The position numbers and the translations under genes were made by a program. Positions 51,074-58,922 of a stretch of DNA of 64,000 nucleotides are shown here, piece after piece. Under the pieces are notes generated by a model. That model was not told where the DNA came from. It made no database searches and saw nothing but the letters and a program-made list of their open reading frames with translations. This DNA is from Nocardia spumae. Lineage in GTDB: Bacteria > Actinomycetota > Actinomycetes > Mycobacteriales > Mycobacteriaceae. Numbering within the stretch: position 1 is the stretch's first letter; every line of letters starts with the position of its first letter. Location: NCBI RefSeq assembly GCF_020733635.1, contig NZ_JAJFZL010000001.1, positions 4,340,001-4,404,000 on the forward strand. The letters are read 5' to 3'.

Positions 51074-51571
51074 TTATCCCATGGACATGCACCCTTGCAG
51101 GGTCTGGAAATCTCCGGCGAACGCCATGCCGCCCGAGCAGGAAGGGGTAGTGGCTCCGGTCACCGTGACGGTCGCACCGGGACCCGCGATGCCGATCGAG
51201 AGGCCCGGACGCACGCCTTGCACATCGGCCTTGGCTCCAGGCCCGATCGCCAGGGCCGCCGGGCCCGACAGCGCGTCCGAGCGCGACACGGCCGTACCGC
51301 CGTTCTCGCCGATAGCGAGCGACAGGCTGGTGGGACCGGCGTTCGCGGAAGCGGCGCCCCCGACGCCGTAAGCGGCGGCCGCGCTGCCGCCGACGCTGGT
51401 GGCAGAGCATTGAGCCTCGTCCTGTGCGGCGGCGACCGAGGTTGCGCCCGGTGCGGGGCATGACGTCGAGGCGGCCTGTGCGGGCACTGCCATCAGCACG
51501 GCAGATGTCAGCACGGCCCCTGGGCCGGCCGCGAAGACGAGTGCGGCGCGACGAGTGAATGAATGAGACAT
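51074..51571 (-). CDS. Small secreted protein, DUF6764-like
   Basis: A 165-residue protein with a clear signal peptide (Arg-rich start, then AALVFAAGPGAVLTSAVLMA, cleavage near PAQAAS). The mature part is rich in Ala, Gly and Ser, with TSCPAPGATSV near the start and CSGGMAFAGDFQTLQGC at the end; four Cys could form two disulfides. A repeated pattern, SLAIGENGGTAV then ALAIGPGAKADV, looks like short beta repeats. I believe it belongs to an uncharacterised secreted actinobacterial family (DUF6764), but I cannot verify this. ATG 51571 has a strong GGAGGAGG site. It is monocistronic. Confidence 0.72.
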   Translation of the reverse strand: MSHSFTRRAALVFAAGPGAVLTSAVLMAVPAQAASTSCPAPGATSVAAAQDEAQCSATSVGGSAAAAYGVGGAASANAGPTSLSLAIGENGGTAVSRSDALSGPAALAIGPGAKADVQGVRPGLSIGIAGPGATVTVTGATTPSCSGGMAFAGDFQTLQGCMSMG

Positions 51572-51655
51572 CCGAGTCCTCCTCCGAACAGCGGTCTTCA
51601 TAGCGAGGTCGATCAGACTTCCGACTATACGCGCAATCGATGCGTTAGCGATGCG

Positions 51656-52558
51656 TCATTTGCGAGGGCTTCGACCTGCTGTCAGCAATGTCTGCGCCTC
51701 GGCCAGATCGCCGACGACGGTGACCCCGTCCGGCAGGCGCACATCGGCCCATCCCGGACCGGCGACACACACGGTGGCACCCGCCTGTGCGCAGGCTCGG
51801 ACCGCAGCGGCCGAGCCTGTCGATTCGCGCTGCGACCACAGCAGTACCGCAACGGTCCCGGCGTGACGAGCCACGGCGTCGGAGAGTGCGCCGACCGGCA
51901 CGTCGGCACCCAGCATTTCGGTCGCGACGTCACGGGCGGCGAGGGCGGCGCGGATCGCTTCCAGTGGGAGGGTATGGGTTTCACCCGGCGTACACGCGAG
52001 CACGACATCCGCTCGCGTGGCACCGGCGGCGCCGATCCGGTGCAGAGCGGCCGTGATGCACCACGACAGGAAATGCTCGACCTCGATACACGAACGACCC
52101 GCGTCCTGCTGATCGGCGACACGCTGTAGCGCGGGCCGGCACAGATGCTCCCACGTCGCCACCACACCTTCGGTGCGCAGATGACCGGACAGTTGCGCGA
52201 TCGTCGCCCGGGTGTCGAGCGCGAAAGCCGCCGCGAGCAGCGAATCCACGTCGGCTACGACCACCGGACCGCGCACGATGGCGGCCGCGACACTCGGGGC
52301 GACCCCGGAGTGCACCAGCTCCACCATCCGACGCAGCACCTCGACGTCGGCGGCGGTGTAGACGCGGTGCCGACCGGCGCGATGTTCGGCCGGCCCCAGT
52401 CCGTACCGCGTGTTCCAACTTCGCAATGTGGCAACGGGAATACCCACCTGCCGGGCGGCTTCGGCGACCGGAAACAGCGCCACCGCCGCACCCGCGGAGG
52501 ACTCGAGACCGATCGCGTCCGCGAGGCCGGGGCGGTTGTGCGCGAATTGATCGGTCAT
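51656..52558 (-). CDS. litR: MerR-cobalamin light-sensing regulator, CarH/LitR type
   Basis: A 300-residue regulator. A MerR winged helix lies at residues ~22-85 (FPVAEAARQVGIPVATLRSWNTRYG; GRHRVYTAADVEVLRRM). A helical cap (~95-190, WEHLCRPALQRVADQ; CIEVEHFLSW) precedes a cobalamin-binding domain (~195-295) with GETHTLPLEAI, equivalent to the ExH motif that supplies the cobalt-binding His. CarH/LitR proteins bind adenosylcobalamin in the dark, tetramerise and repress carotenoid genes; light breaks the Co-C bond and releases DNA. Here the cap keeps the EH pair, but the Trp of the W-x9-EH motif appears to be Gln (ADQQDAGRSCIEVEH). It is divergent from crtE, so it probably controls the crt operon and itself. 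ATG 52558 has an AGAGGA site. Confidence 0.85.
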   Translation of the reverse strand: MTDQFAHNRPGLADAIGLESSAGAAVALFPVAEAARQVGIPVATLRSWNTRYGLGPAEHRAGRHRVYTAADVEVLRRMVELVHSGVAPSVAAAIVRGPVVVADVDSLLAAAFALDTRATIAQLSGHLRTEGVVATWEHLCRPALQRVADQQDAGRSCIEVEHFLSWCITAALHRIGAAGATRADVVLACTPGETHTLPLEAIRAALAARDVATEMLGADVPVGALSDAVARHAGTVAVLLWSQRESTGSAAAVRACAQAGATVCVAGPGWADVRLPDGVTVVGDLAEAQTLLTAGRSPRK

Positions 52559-52584
52559 CTCATGTCCTCTCGTTCCATCCCGCC

Positions 52585-52616
52585 TGCACATTGTTGCATC
52601 GATTCTGCATCGAATG
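52585..52616. promoter_or_regulatory. Direct-repeat operator candidate for the CarH/LitR-like regulator
   Basis: TGCATCGATTC (52595-52605) and TGCATCGAATG (52606-52616) are adjacent 11-bp direct repeats, and TGCACATTGT (52585-52594) is a weaker third copy. CarH-type regulators are known to bind tandem 11-bp direct repeats as tetramers. The site lies 27 bases upstream of the regulator start codon and on the path to crtE, as expected for joint control. Confidence 0.55.
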
Positions 52617-52656
52617 GGGTACCCTGGGGAAGTCATCGAGGAAGGAAGAGGCCCGC

Positions 52657-52821
52657 ATGGGCACACACCCGATCGCCGAGAGCCCGCTACCCGGACGTAT
52701 GCAGACGATGCCGCGCCTCGGAGCGGATCCATCCCGTCGCCGCGGCACGTCGAGTTGTCGGCGGCGGGGCCACGCCGCGGCGCCGGTGGGGGTGAGCCCG
52801 CTGCGCCCCTCCGAGACGTGA
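52657..52821 (+). CDS. Possible 54-residue leader ORF before crtE
   Basis: An ATG at 52657 is preceded by a strong purine-rich GGAAGGAAGAGG site at good spacing and opens a 54-codon frame (MGTHPIAESPLPGRM...), rich in Arg and Pro. It lies between the direct repeats and crtE. It could be an upstream ORF in the crt mRNA leader, or the site could be fortuitous. I recognise no family. Confidence 0.28.
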   Translation: MGTHPIAESPLPGRMQTMPRLGADPSRRRGTSSCRRRGHAAAPVGVSPLRPSET

Positions 52822-52912
52822 CCGCGCACGTCGAGCCCGGCTCGGTCCCGGTAGCACCGGGATATCCGACTTTCCTTGTATGACCCACTGTTTCACGATT
52901 CGAGGAGTACCT

Positions 52913-54034
52913 GTGAGCGTCGCCGCATCCGATCGATCATCGGGTCCCGAACTCGATCTCACCCGCACCCCGAAGGGGTCCGACGCACTGGTCGACCGGT
53001 GGCGAACCGCCGTGCGGACGCGGGTGGTGTCGGAGCTGGAGACATTCCTCGACCACAACGGCGTCGACCCGATCTGCGGTATCGCCGTCGACGACATCGC
53101 CCGTCACTATCTGAGCGGAGGCAAATGCCTGCGCTCGTCGTTCATGTATCTGGGGTGGCTGTGCGGGGCCGCGCCGAGCGCCGCCGCCGTGCGGGCCGCT
53201 GCGGCGCTGGAGCTGGTGCACGCCTTCGCGCTGATCCAGGACGATGTCATGGACCAAGCCGACCTACGTCGCGGCCGCCCCGCCGCCCACCGACGGTTCG
53301 CCGAGCGTCATCGCGACCACGCCCTTCCCGGTTCGGCATCGCGATTCGGCGAGTCGGCGGCGACGTTGCTCGGTGACATCTGCCTGGTGTGGTCGGAGAA
53401 GATGTTGCGCGACAGTGGCATCGACCAACAGGCGCTCGACCGGTTGTGGCCACGCTACGACAGCATGCGCATCGAATTGGCGCTCGGGCAATTCGCCGAT
53501 CTGCTCAACGATGCCCGCTCGGAGCCGACCTTGAGCTCGGTGCTCGCCATCGCGCGGGCCAAGTCGGGCAACTACACGGTGCGACGGCCCGTGGAGATGG
53601 GCGCCGCCATGGCCGGTTGCGACGATCGCACACTGGCCGCCCTGGGACGTTACGGCGACGCCGTCGGTGAGGCATTCCAGCTACGCGACGATCTGCTGGG
53701 GGTTTTCGGCACCGCCGAGATCACCGGTAAACCCTGCGACACCGACCTCGGACAGCGCAAAGCCACCACCGTGGTCGTCGCCGCCGCGCAACTTGCCGAC
53801 CCCCGCGCTCGGCGCGAATTGACCGAGCTGCTGGCCGCGCCGTCCGCCGACCCGACCACACTCGCCCGGCTCCGCACACTCATCGCCGACACCGGCGCAC
53901 CCGAGTGCATCGAGTCGATGATCACCAACCGGATAGCCGAGGCACGCCGCGTTCTGGACACCACCTCGCTTCCCGACACACAGCGTCACCTGCTCTACGG
54001 CATGGCGCTGATCTGCACCGCCCGTCACAGCTGA
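52913..54034 (+). CDS. crtE: Geranylgeranyl diphosphate synthase
   Basis: A 373-residue trans-prenyltransferase that extends FPP to GGPP for carotenoid synthesis. The first Asp-rich motif is in LIQDDVMDQADLRRGRP (about residue 110) and the second in AFQLRDDLLGVFG (about 260). GGKCLRSSFMYLGW near residue 65 binds the diphosphate. GTG 52913 was chosen because AGGAG lies five bases upstream; ATG 52880 lacks any ribosome-binding site. It is the first gene of crtE-crtI-crtB, with gaps of 16 and 12 bases. It is probably under control of the divergent MerR-B12 regulator. Confidence 0.93.
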   Translation: MSVAASDRSSGPELDLTRTPKGSDALVDRWRTAVRTRVVSELETFLDHNGVDPICGIAVDDIARHYLSGGKCLRSSFMYLGWLCGAAPSAAAVRAAAALELVHAFALIQDDVMDQADLRRGRPAAHRRFAERHRDHALPGSASRFGESAATLLGDICLVWSEKMLRDSGIDQQALDRLWPRYDSMRIELALGQFADLLNDARSEPTLSSVLAIARAKSGNYTVRRPVEMGAAMAGCDDRTLAALGRYGDAVGEAFQLRDDLLGVFGTAEITGKPCDTDLGQRKATTVVVAAAQLADPRARRELTELLAAPSADPTTLARLRTLIADTGAPECIESMITNRIAEARRVLDTTSLPDTQRHLLYGMALICTARHS

Positions 54035-54050
54035 GTGAGAGGAGTCCCGC

Positions 54051-55586
54051 ATGCGCACGGTTATCGGTCGTACCGACCACGTGGTCGTGGTGGGAGCCGG
54101 ATTGGCCGGACTGTCCACCGCCCTGCACCTGGCCGGCCGAGGCAGGGCCGTCACGATCGTGGAACGGGAGCGGCTGCCCGGCGGACGCGCGGGGCGGGCC
54201 GATATCGACGGCTATCACCTCGATACCGGCCCGACCGTCTTGACGATGCCGGAGGTGATCGACGACGTGTTCGCCGCGGTCGGCGAACACACGCGTGATC
54301 GCCTGGTACTGCACCCCGTCAGTCCGGCCTACCGGGCCCATTTCGCCGACGGCCGGCAACTCGAGGTACACAGTGACCGCTACCGAATGGCCGAGGCGAT
54401 CACCGACTTCGCCGGTCCCGATCAAGCGGCCGGCTACCTCCGGTTGCGGCAGTGGCTTCAGCGCCTTTATCGCGCCGAGTTCGACAGCTTCATCTCCGCC
54501 AATATCGATTCCCCGATGTCGCTGTCGCCGGTGTCGTTGGCCCGGCTTGCCGCACTGGGCGGATTTCGGCGCTGGGACCGCGCGATCGCCAATCACATCA
54601 GCGATCCGGACCTGCGCCGCGTGTTCACCTTCCAATCGCTGTACGCCGGGGTCGCACCTACCCGAGCGCTGGCGGCCTACGCGGTGATCGCCTACATGGA
54701 TACCGTGGCCGGTGTCTATTTTCCCGAGGGCGGAATGCGTGCTCTACCCGAGGCATTGGCCGCCGCGGCGCGGACCGCCGGAGTGCGCGTGCACTACGGC
54801 AGGACTGTCACCTCCCTCGACCGCAGCGGATCTCGCATCCGCGCGGTCATCACCGACACGGGTGAGCGCATACCCTGCGATGCCCTGGTACTCACCACGG
54901 AACTCGCCGATTCCTACCGGCTTCTGACGCACCGGTCACATCGACCGATACGGCCGGCCGTCGCGCCCTCCGCGGTGATCCTGCACATCGGCTGCGCCGC
55001 CACCCCCGAACTGGCCCACCACTCTTTGCTGTTCGGCCATGCGTGGAAGGAGTCCTTCCGCGACATCATCACCCACGGTCGGGTCATGGACGATCCCTCT
55101 CTGCTGGTCACCCGACCGACTGCTTCCGATCCCACGCTGGCGCCTCCCGGTCGAGACCTCATCTACATTCTCGTGCCGGTACCCAACCTCGTTCGGGGGC
55201 CGATCAATTGGGATCGGTTCGCGCCCACCTACGCCCACGAGATCCTGTCGACGGTTCGAGACCGCCTGCCGATGCCGATCTCCGACGCGCAACTGCTGCA
55301 TTCGACGACACCCGCGGACTGGGCGCGTCAGGGCCTGGCGGACGGAAGTCCGTTCGCGCTCGCCCACACCCTGTCCCAAACCGGGCCCTTCCGGCCCGCC
55401 AACATGATTCGCGGTCTCGACAATGTCGTCCTGGCCGGTGGATCGACCATACCGGGCGTCGGAATTCCTCCGGTTCTGATTTCCGGCCGCTTGGCGGCGG
55501 ACCGCATCACCGGTCTGCCGTCACGCCCGCGGTCACCCGCTCGCCTCATCGAGGTCACCGCCGCCCGACGTCCACTCGCCCGCTGA
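54051..55586 (+). CDS. crtI: Phytoene desaturase
   Basis: A 511-residue CrtI-type FAD-dependent desaturase that introduces double bases into phytoene to give neurosporene/lycopene. The N-terminal FAD motif is VVVGAGLAGLSTALHLAGRG with ERLPGGRAGR following. The substrate region contains DTGPTVLTMPEV, and the bacterial CrtI C-terminal signature is NVVLAGGSTIPGVGIPPVLISGRLAAD. An AGAGGAG site precedes the ATG, 16 bases after the crtE stop. The final ~20 residues are a variable Arg-rich tail. Confidence 0.95.
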   Translation: MRTVIGRTDHVVVVGAGLAGLSTALHLAGRGRAVTIVERERLPGGRAGRADIDGYHLDTGPTVLTMPEVIDDVFAAVGEHTRDRLVLHPVSPAYRAHFADGRQLEVHSDRYRMAEAITDFAGPDQAAGYLRLRQWLQRLYRAEFDSFISANIDSPMSLSPVSLARLAALGGFRRWDRAIANHISDPDLRRVFTFQSLYAGVAPTRALAAYAVIAYMDTVAGVYFPEGGMRALPEALAAAARTAGVRVHYGRTVTSLDRSGSRIRAVITDTGERIPCDALVLTTELADSYRLLTHRSHRPIRPAVAPSAVILHIGCAATPELAHHSLLFGHAWKESFRDIITHGRVMDDPSLLVTRPTASDPTLAPPGRDLIYILVPVPNLVRGPINWDRFAPTYAHEILSTVRDRLPMPISDAQLLHSTTPADWARQGLADGSPFALAHTLSQTGPFRPANMIRGLDNVVLAGGSTIPGVGIPPVLISGRLAADRITGLPSRPRSPARLIEVTAARRPLAR

Positions 55587-55598
55587 CCGGGGAAGCCC

Positions 55599-56600
55599 AT
55601 GTATCCCATCACCTTGTCCCGCACCGATGCCCACGATCCAGCCCTGCGTCACTCCTACCGAGCCTGCCGTGAACTCAATGCCCGGCACGGTCGCACCTTC
55701 TTCCTCGCGACCGGGCTCCTCACCCCCGTGCAGCGACCCGCGATTCACGCTCTCTACGGCTTCGCCCGCCGCGCCGACGATATCTGCGACGATATCGACC
55801 CGACCCGCACCACGGCCGATCGGACAGCGCAGCTGAACCGGCTCGCCGAACAGTTCCGCACAGCGGACACCAGCAGTGAGCCGGTCATGCCCGCGGTGTT
55901 GCACACCGTGGCCACCTACGAGATCCCCGACTCCCTGTTCGAGGCATTCCTGACCTCGATGCGCATGGACCTGTCGATCACCGACTATCCCGATCGCCGC
56001 GCACTCGACCGTTACGTATACGGCTCAGCGGAAGTCATCGGGCTGCAAGTGCTTCCGGTGCTGGGCACCGTCGCATCGCTGGAGGAAGCCGCGCCGTACG
56101 CGGCCGCGCTCGGAAAAGCGTTCCAGCTGACCAACTTTCTCCGCGACGTGAACGAAGATCTGGCCCGAGATCGGGTGTATCTGCCGGCCGATGAACTGGC
56201 CGCCGACGACGTGGATCGCGACTTGCTGCAGTGGTGCCAGGCCCACCGCCGCACCGACGCTCGGGTCCGGCGCGCTCTCACCGCCCAGCACGCACTCACC
56301 CGCGAGATCTACGCCTTCGCCCGGGCCGGCATCGCCCTGTTGCCACCGCACTCACGGCCGTGCGTCCATGCCGCCCTCACCCTCTACTCCGAGATTCTCG
56401 ACCGCATCGAAGACCTCGACTTCGACATCTTCGCCCACCGCGCCCGCGTCGGCGTTCCACGCCGCGCGGTCGTCGGATTGCGCGGCCTGACCCGCGCGTA
56501 CTGGTCACGCCTGACCCGCACCGACAACGGCGGTGACCAGCTGAGCTCGTCGCAGGAAGGAGCCAAGGATCTCGCGGCGGTGCCGAACAGTTCGCCGTAG
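55599..56600 (+). CDS. crtB: Phytoene synthase
   Basis: A 333-residue squalene/phytoene synthase that condenses two GGPP into phytoene. The motifs are YGFARRADDICDDID (first Asp-rich motif, about residue 60), YVYGSAEVIGLQVLPVLG, and the second Asp-rich region FLRDVNEDLARDRVYLPADEL (split around residue 185). It starts 12 bases after crtI. The three genes yield lycopene-type C40 carotenoid; no cyclase, hydroxylase or ketolase gene is in the window. Confidence 0.95.
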   Translation: MYPITLSRTDAHDPALRHSYRACRELNARHGRTFFLATGLLTPVQRPAIHALYGFARRADDICDDIDPTRTTADRTAQLNRLAEQFRTADTSSEPVMPAVLHTVATYEIPDSLFEAFLTSMRMDLSITDYPDRRALDRYVYGSAEVIGLQVLPVLGTVASLEEAAPYAAALGKAFQLTNFLRDVNEDLARDRVYLPADELAADDVDRDLLQWCQAHRRTDARVRRALTAQHALTREIYAFARAGIALLPPHSRPCVHAALTLYSEILDRIEDLDFDIFAHRARVGVPRRAVVGLRGLTRAYWSRLTRTDNGGDQLSSSQEGAKDLAAVPNSSP

Positions 56601-56661
56601 GTCGCGCGGACCTCCGTTGCGCCTCACCTACCGGCCGACCACCCGAATGCCGTAAGTTAGC

Positions 56662-56667
56662 TATAAG
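56662..56667 (+). promoter_or_regulatory. Possible -10 element of the ligase gene
   Basis: TATAAG lies 27 bases before the ligase ATG in a short AT-rich island. No convincing -35 is seen. Confidence 0.25.
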
Positions 56668-56694
56668 TGGCAGATATCGGCGAAGGAGCCGGTA

Positions 56695-57660
56695 ATGACC
56701 GGTGGACCAGCGGTGGTGAGACTGCCGCGATACGCGGCTATGCTGGCGGCCCCAGGGCGGCTGCCCAGCACTGATACCGGCTGGGCCTATGAACTGAAGT
56801 ACGACGGCATCCGCGCCGCGGCATATGTCACCGAGAGTTTGCGGCTGATCTCCCGCAACGGCAACGACATCACCGCGGCCTGGCCGGAGCTGACCGGCCT
56901 CGCCCCCGCGGACCCGCCCTATGTCGTCGACGGTGAGATCGTCGCGTTCGTCGACGGCCGGCCCTCGTTCGAGGCGCTACAACCACGTATGCACCAGCGC
57001 GATCCGCGCGCGATCGCCGCGCTGACGGAGACGACACCGGCGGTATTCGTCGTATTCGACCTCCTCCACATCGGCAGCCGGTCGCTGATCGACCTTCCCT
57101 ACCTGCGCAGGCGCGAACTGCTCGAGCAGATCGGCCTCCGGGGCGCGCACTGGCGGCTCTCGCCCCGGCTGGCCGGGCGCGGTGCCGATCTGCTCGCCCA
57201 ATCCCGGGAGCTCGGATTGGAGGGATTGGTGGCCAAACGTCTGGACGGCCGCTACCTGCCCGGGCAACGGAGTCCGCTGTGGACCAAAATCAAGAACGTC
57301 GCCACGGTCGATGTGATCGTGGTGGGCTGGCGCCGCGGCAGCGGCAACCGCGGCGGCTGGATCGGATCACTGCTGGTCGCGATTCCCGACGGCAGCGGGA
57401 ATCTGGTGTGGGCCGGCAACGTCGGAACCGGGTTCACCCGCCGGGCATTGGCCGACCTGTACGCGAGACTGTCTGTACTGCAACGAGATACACCGCCCGT
57501 CGTCAACGCGGTCACAGACGCGGACCTGTTCTGGGTCGACCCGGTGCTGGTCGGCGAAGTGGCGTTCACCGAATGGACCCGCGACGGGATTCTGCGCCAC
57601 CCGGTGTGGCGCGGACTGCGGGACATGCATCCGTCCCAGGTCGCTCCACGCCCATCGTGA
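56695..57660 (+). CDS. ATP-dependent DNA ligase (LigD ligase-domain/LigC-like)
   Basis: A 321-residue ligase with only the nucleotidyltransferase and OB domains. Motif I, with the AMP-accepting Lys, is ELKYDGIRAA (about residue 31). Motif III is VVFDLLHI, motif IV is GLEGLVAKRLDG and motif V is LWTKIKN. The OB fold follows, with VDVIVVGWRRGSGNRGGWIGSLL. It resembles the ligase part of the NHEJ enzyme LigD; the polymerase and phosphoesterase domains are absent. It likely seals nicks or breaks in stress or NHEJ, together with a Ku encoded elsewhere. It has an AAGGAG site and lies 94 bases after crtB in the same direction. Confidence 0.9.
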   Translation: MTGGPAVVRLPRYAAMLAAPGRLPSTDTGWAYELKYDGIRAAAYVTESLRLISRNGNDITAAWPELTGLAPADPPYVVDGEIVAFVDGRPSFEALQPRMHQRDPRAIAALTETTPAVFVVFDLLHIGSRSLIDLPYLRRRELLEQIGLRGAHWRLSPRLAGRGADLLAQSRELGLEGLVAKRLDGRYLPGQRSPLWTKIKNVATVDVIVVGWRRGSGNRGGWIGSLLVAIPDGSGNLVWAGNVGTGFTRRALADLYARLSVLQRDTPPVVNAVTDADLFWVDPVLVGEVAFTEWTRDGILRHPVWRGLRDMHPSQVAPRPS

Positions 57661-57705
57661 GCACGACCCCGGCTTTCGACGAATCGCTGCCACCAGCTCG
57701 GGTGC

Positions 57706-58827
57706 TCATCGAAGACCTCGTCGATCCGGCACGTCGCGCGGGCGGGGTCGTGGCCCGATCTGATCGAGCAGGGCGTTGATCTCGTCGCCGAAGCCATTGC
57801 CCACCGGCTTCGGGGTCTTGTTCGGAAACCGGCGCGTGACATGCTCTTCGGCGGCCGATCCCGGCAGCACGTAGACGGATTCGGACTTGTTCTGCAACGG
57901 GCGCACGACCTCGTCGAGGTGTCCTCTGCGGTCGTCGAGGAAGGCGCCGATCACATCCTCGCCCGCTGGGCACACGGCCATGCAGTATCCCGCCTTGTAG
58001 TTCGGTTTGAAGGACAGGCTCTGCCACATCGAAAAGGATTCGCCGGTGCTCACCCGCGCGCGATAGTCCTCGCGGTCTGCGCTGTCGGCGATGGTTTCGG
58101 CCCAATCGGTGAAGCCGCCCATGAACTCTCGATAGTTGTGGGTGTAGCAGGCCTGGAAATCGAAACCACCGCCATCGGTGATAGCGCCGACCGGGCACGC
58201 CGAGACGCACAGCTTGCATTCGAGACAGGGATTGAACTCCAGCGAAGCGCTCGGCTCGTCGATCTCGGCATCGGTGACCACGGTGCCGAGCAGAATGAAA
58301 TTGCCGAACTTCGGGTGGATGACGTTGCGGTGAATTCCCATGACGCCCAGGCCGGCAGCCTGCGCCACCACCTTGTGCGCGATCACCCAGACCCGCCCCG
58401 GAAACCGATCGACCTCCATCGGATATCCCGGTGCGGGATACACGGCGCGATAGCCGGCATCCTGAAGCGCTCTGGTGATACGACGCGAGACCTCGTTGGT
58501 GTCGTCATCGGCGTGGTTGAACTCGGTATTGGCGAGACTGCGCATGGGACTGCGCAGATTGTCGCGATTCATCCGAACACAGAACGCCACGAACGTGCGC
58601 GCCGAGGGCAGGATTGCCCGCGCATGCTCGAGTTCCGCTGCCACCCGTGAATCGTCGACGGCGACGAAGCCCACATCGTCCGCCCCGGCAGCGAGGCAGA
58701 TGTCGCGCAGCCGGGCAGCGGTCACCACCGGATCCGGTCTCCTTCGCGCCTTCTCGGCCATCCGCTTCACGGTCGGATGCTGCGCCGAACGCTTCGACCC
58801 CGTTGGCTCCTGGTCCATTACCGACAT
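57706..58827 (-). CDS. 4Fe-4S oxidoreductase, QueG/reductive-dehalogenase-like
   Basis: A 373-residue cytosolic iron-sulfur protein. The N-terminal ~200 residues resemble the cobalamin-binding part of epoxyqueuosine reductase and related proteins (GADDVGFVAVDDSRV; GLGVMGIHRNVIHPKFGNFILLGTV, shown in pieces). The ferredoxin part has CLECKLCVSACPVGAI (about residue 215) and a second set of Cys in FQACYTHNY and YCMAVCPAGEDV, enough for two 4Fe-4S clusters. It lacks a Tat signal, so respiratory dehalogenation is unlikely. The substrate is unknown. ATG 58827 has a GGGAGGG site. It sits just downstream of a FadD-type gene in the same orientation. Confidence 0.78.
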   Translation of the reverse strand: MSVMDQEPTGSKRSAQHPTVKRMAEKARRRPDPVVTAARLRDICLAAGADDVGFVAVDDSRVAAELEHARAILPSARTFVAFCVRMNRDNLRSPMRSLANTEFNHADDDTNEVSRRITRALQDAGYRAVYPAPGYPMEVDRFPGRVWVIAHKVVAQAAGLGVMGIHRNVIHPKFGNFILLGTVVTDAEIDEPSASLEFNPCLECKLCVSACPVGAITDGGGFDFQACYTHNYREFMGGFTDWAETIADSADREDYRARVSTGESFSMWQSLSFKPNYKAGYCMAVCPAGEDVIGAFLDDRRGHLDEVVRPLQNKSESVYVLPGSAAEEHVTRRFPNKTPKPVGNGFGDEINALLDQIGPRPRPRDVPDRRGLR

Positions 58828-58922
58828 CGGGCCCTCCCATCTCTGCGAGACCGCGACGGCCTCGAAGAGATAGACACCGCGGACCACCGAAACTCATCGG
58901 ACAGCTCGGTGCGCGGCAGCGC

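Noticed and set aside
52880..52912. Upstream ATG start for crtE
   Set aside because: It has no ribosome-binding site, while GTG 52913 has AGGAG five bases upstream and begins nearer the family consensus.
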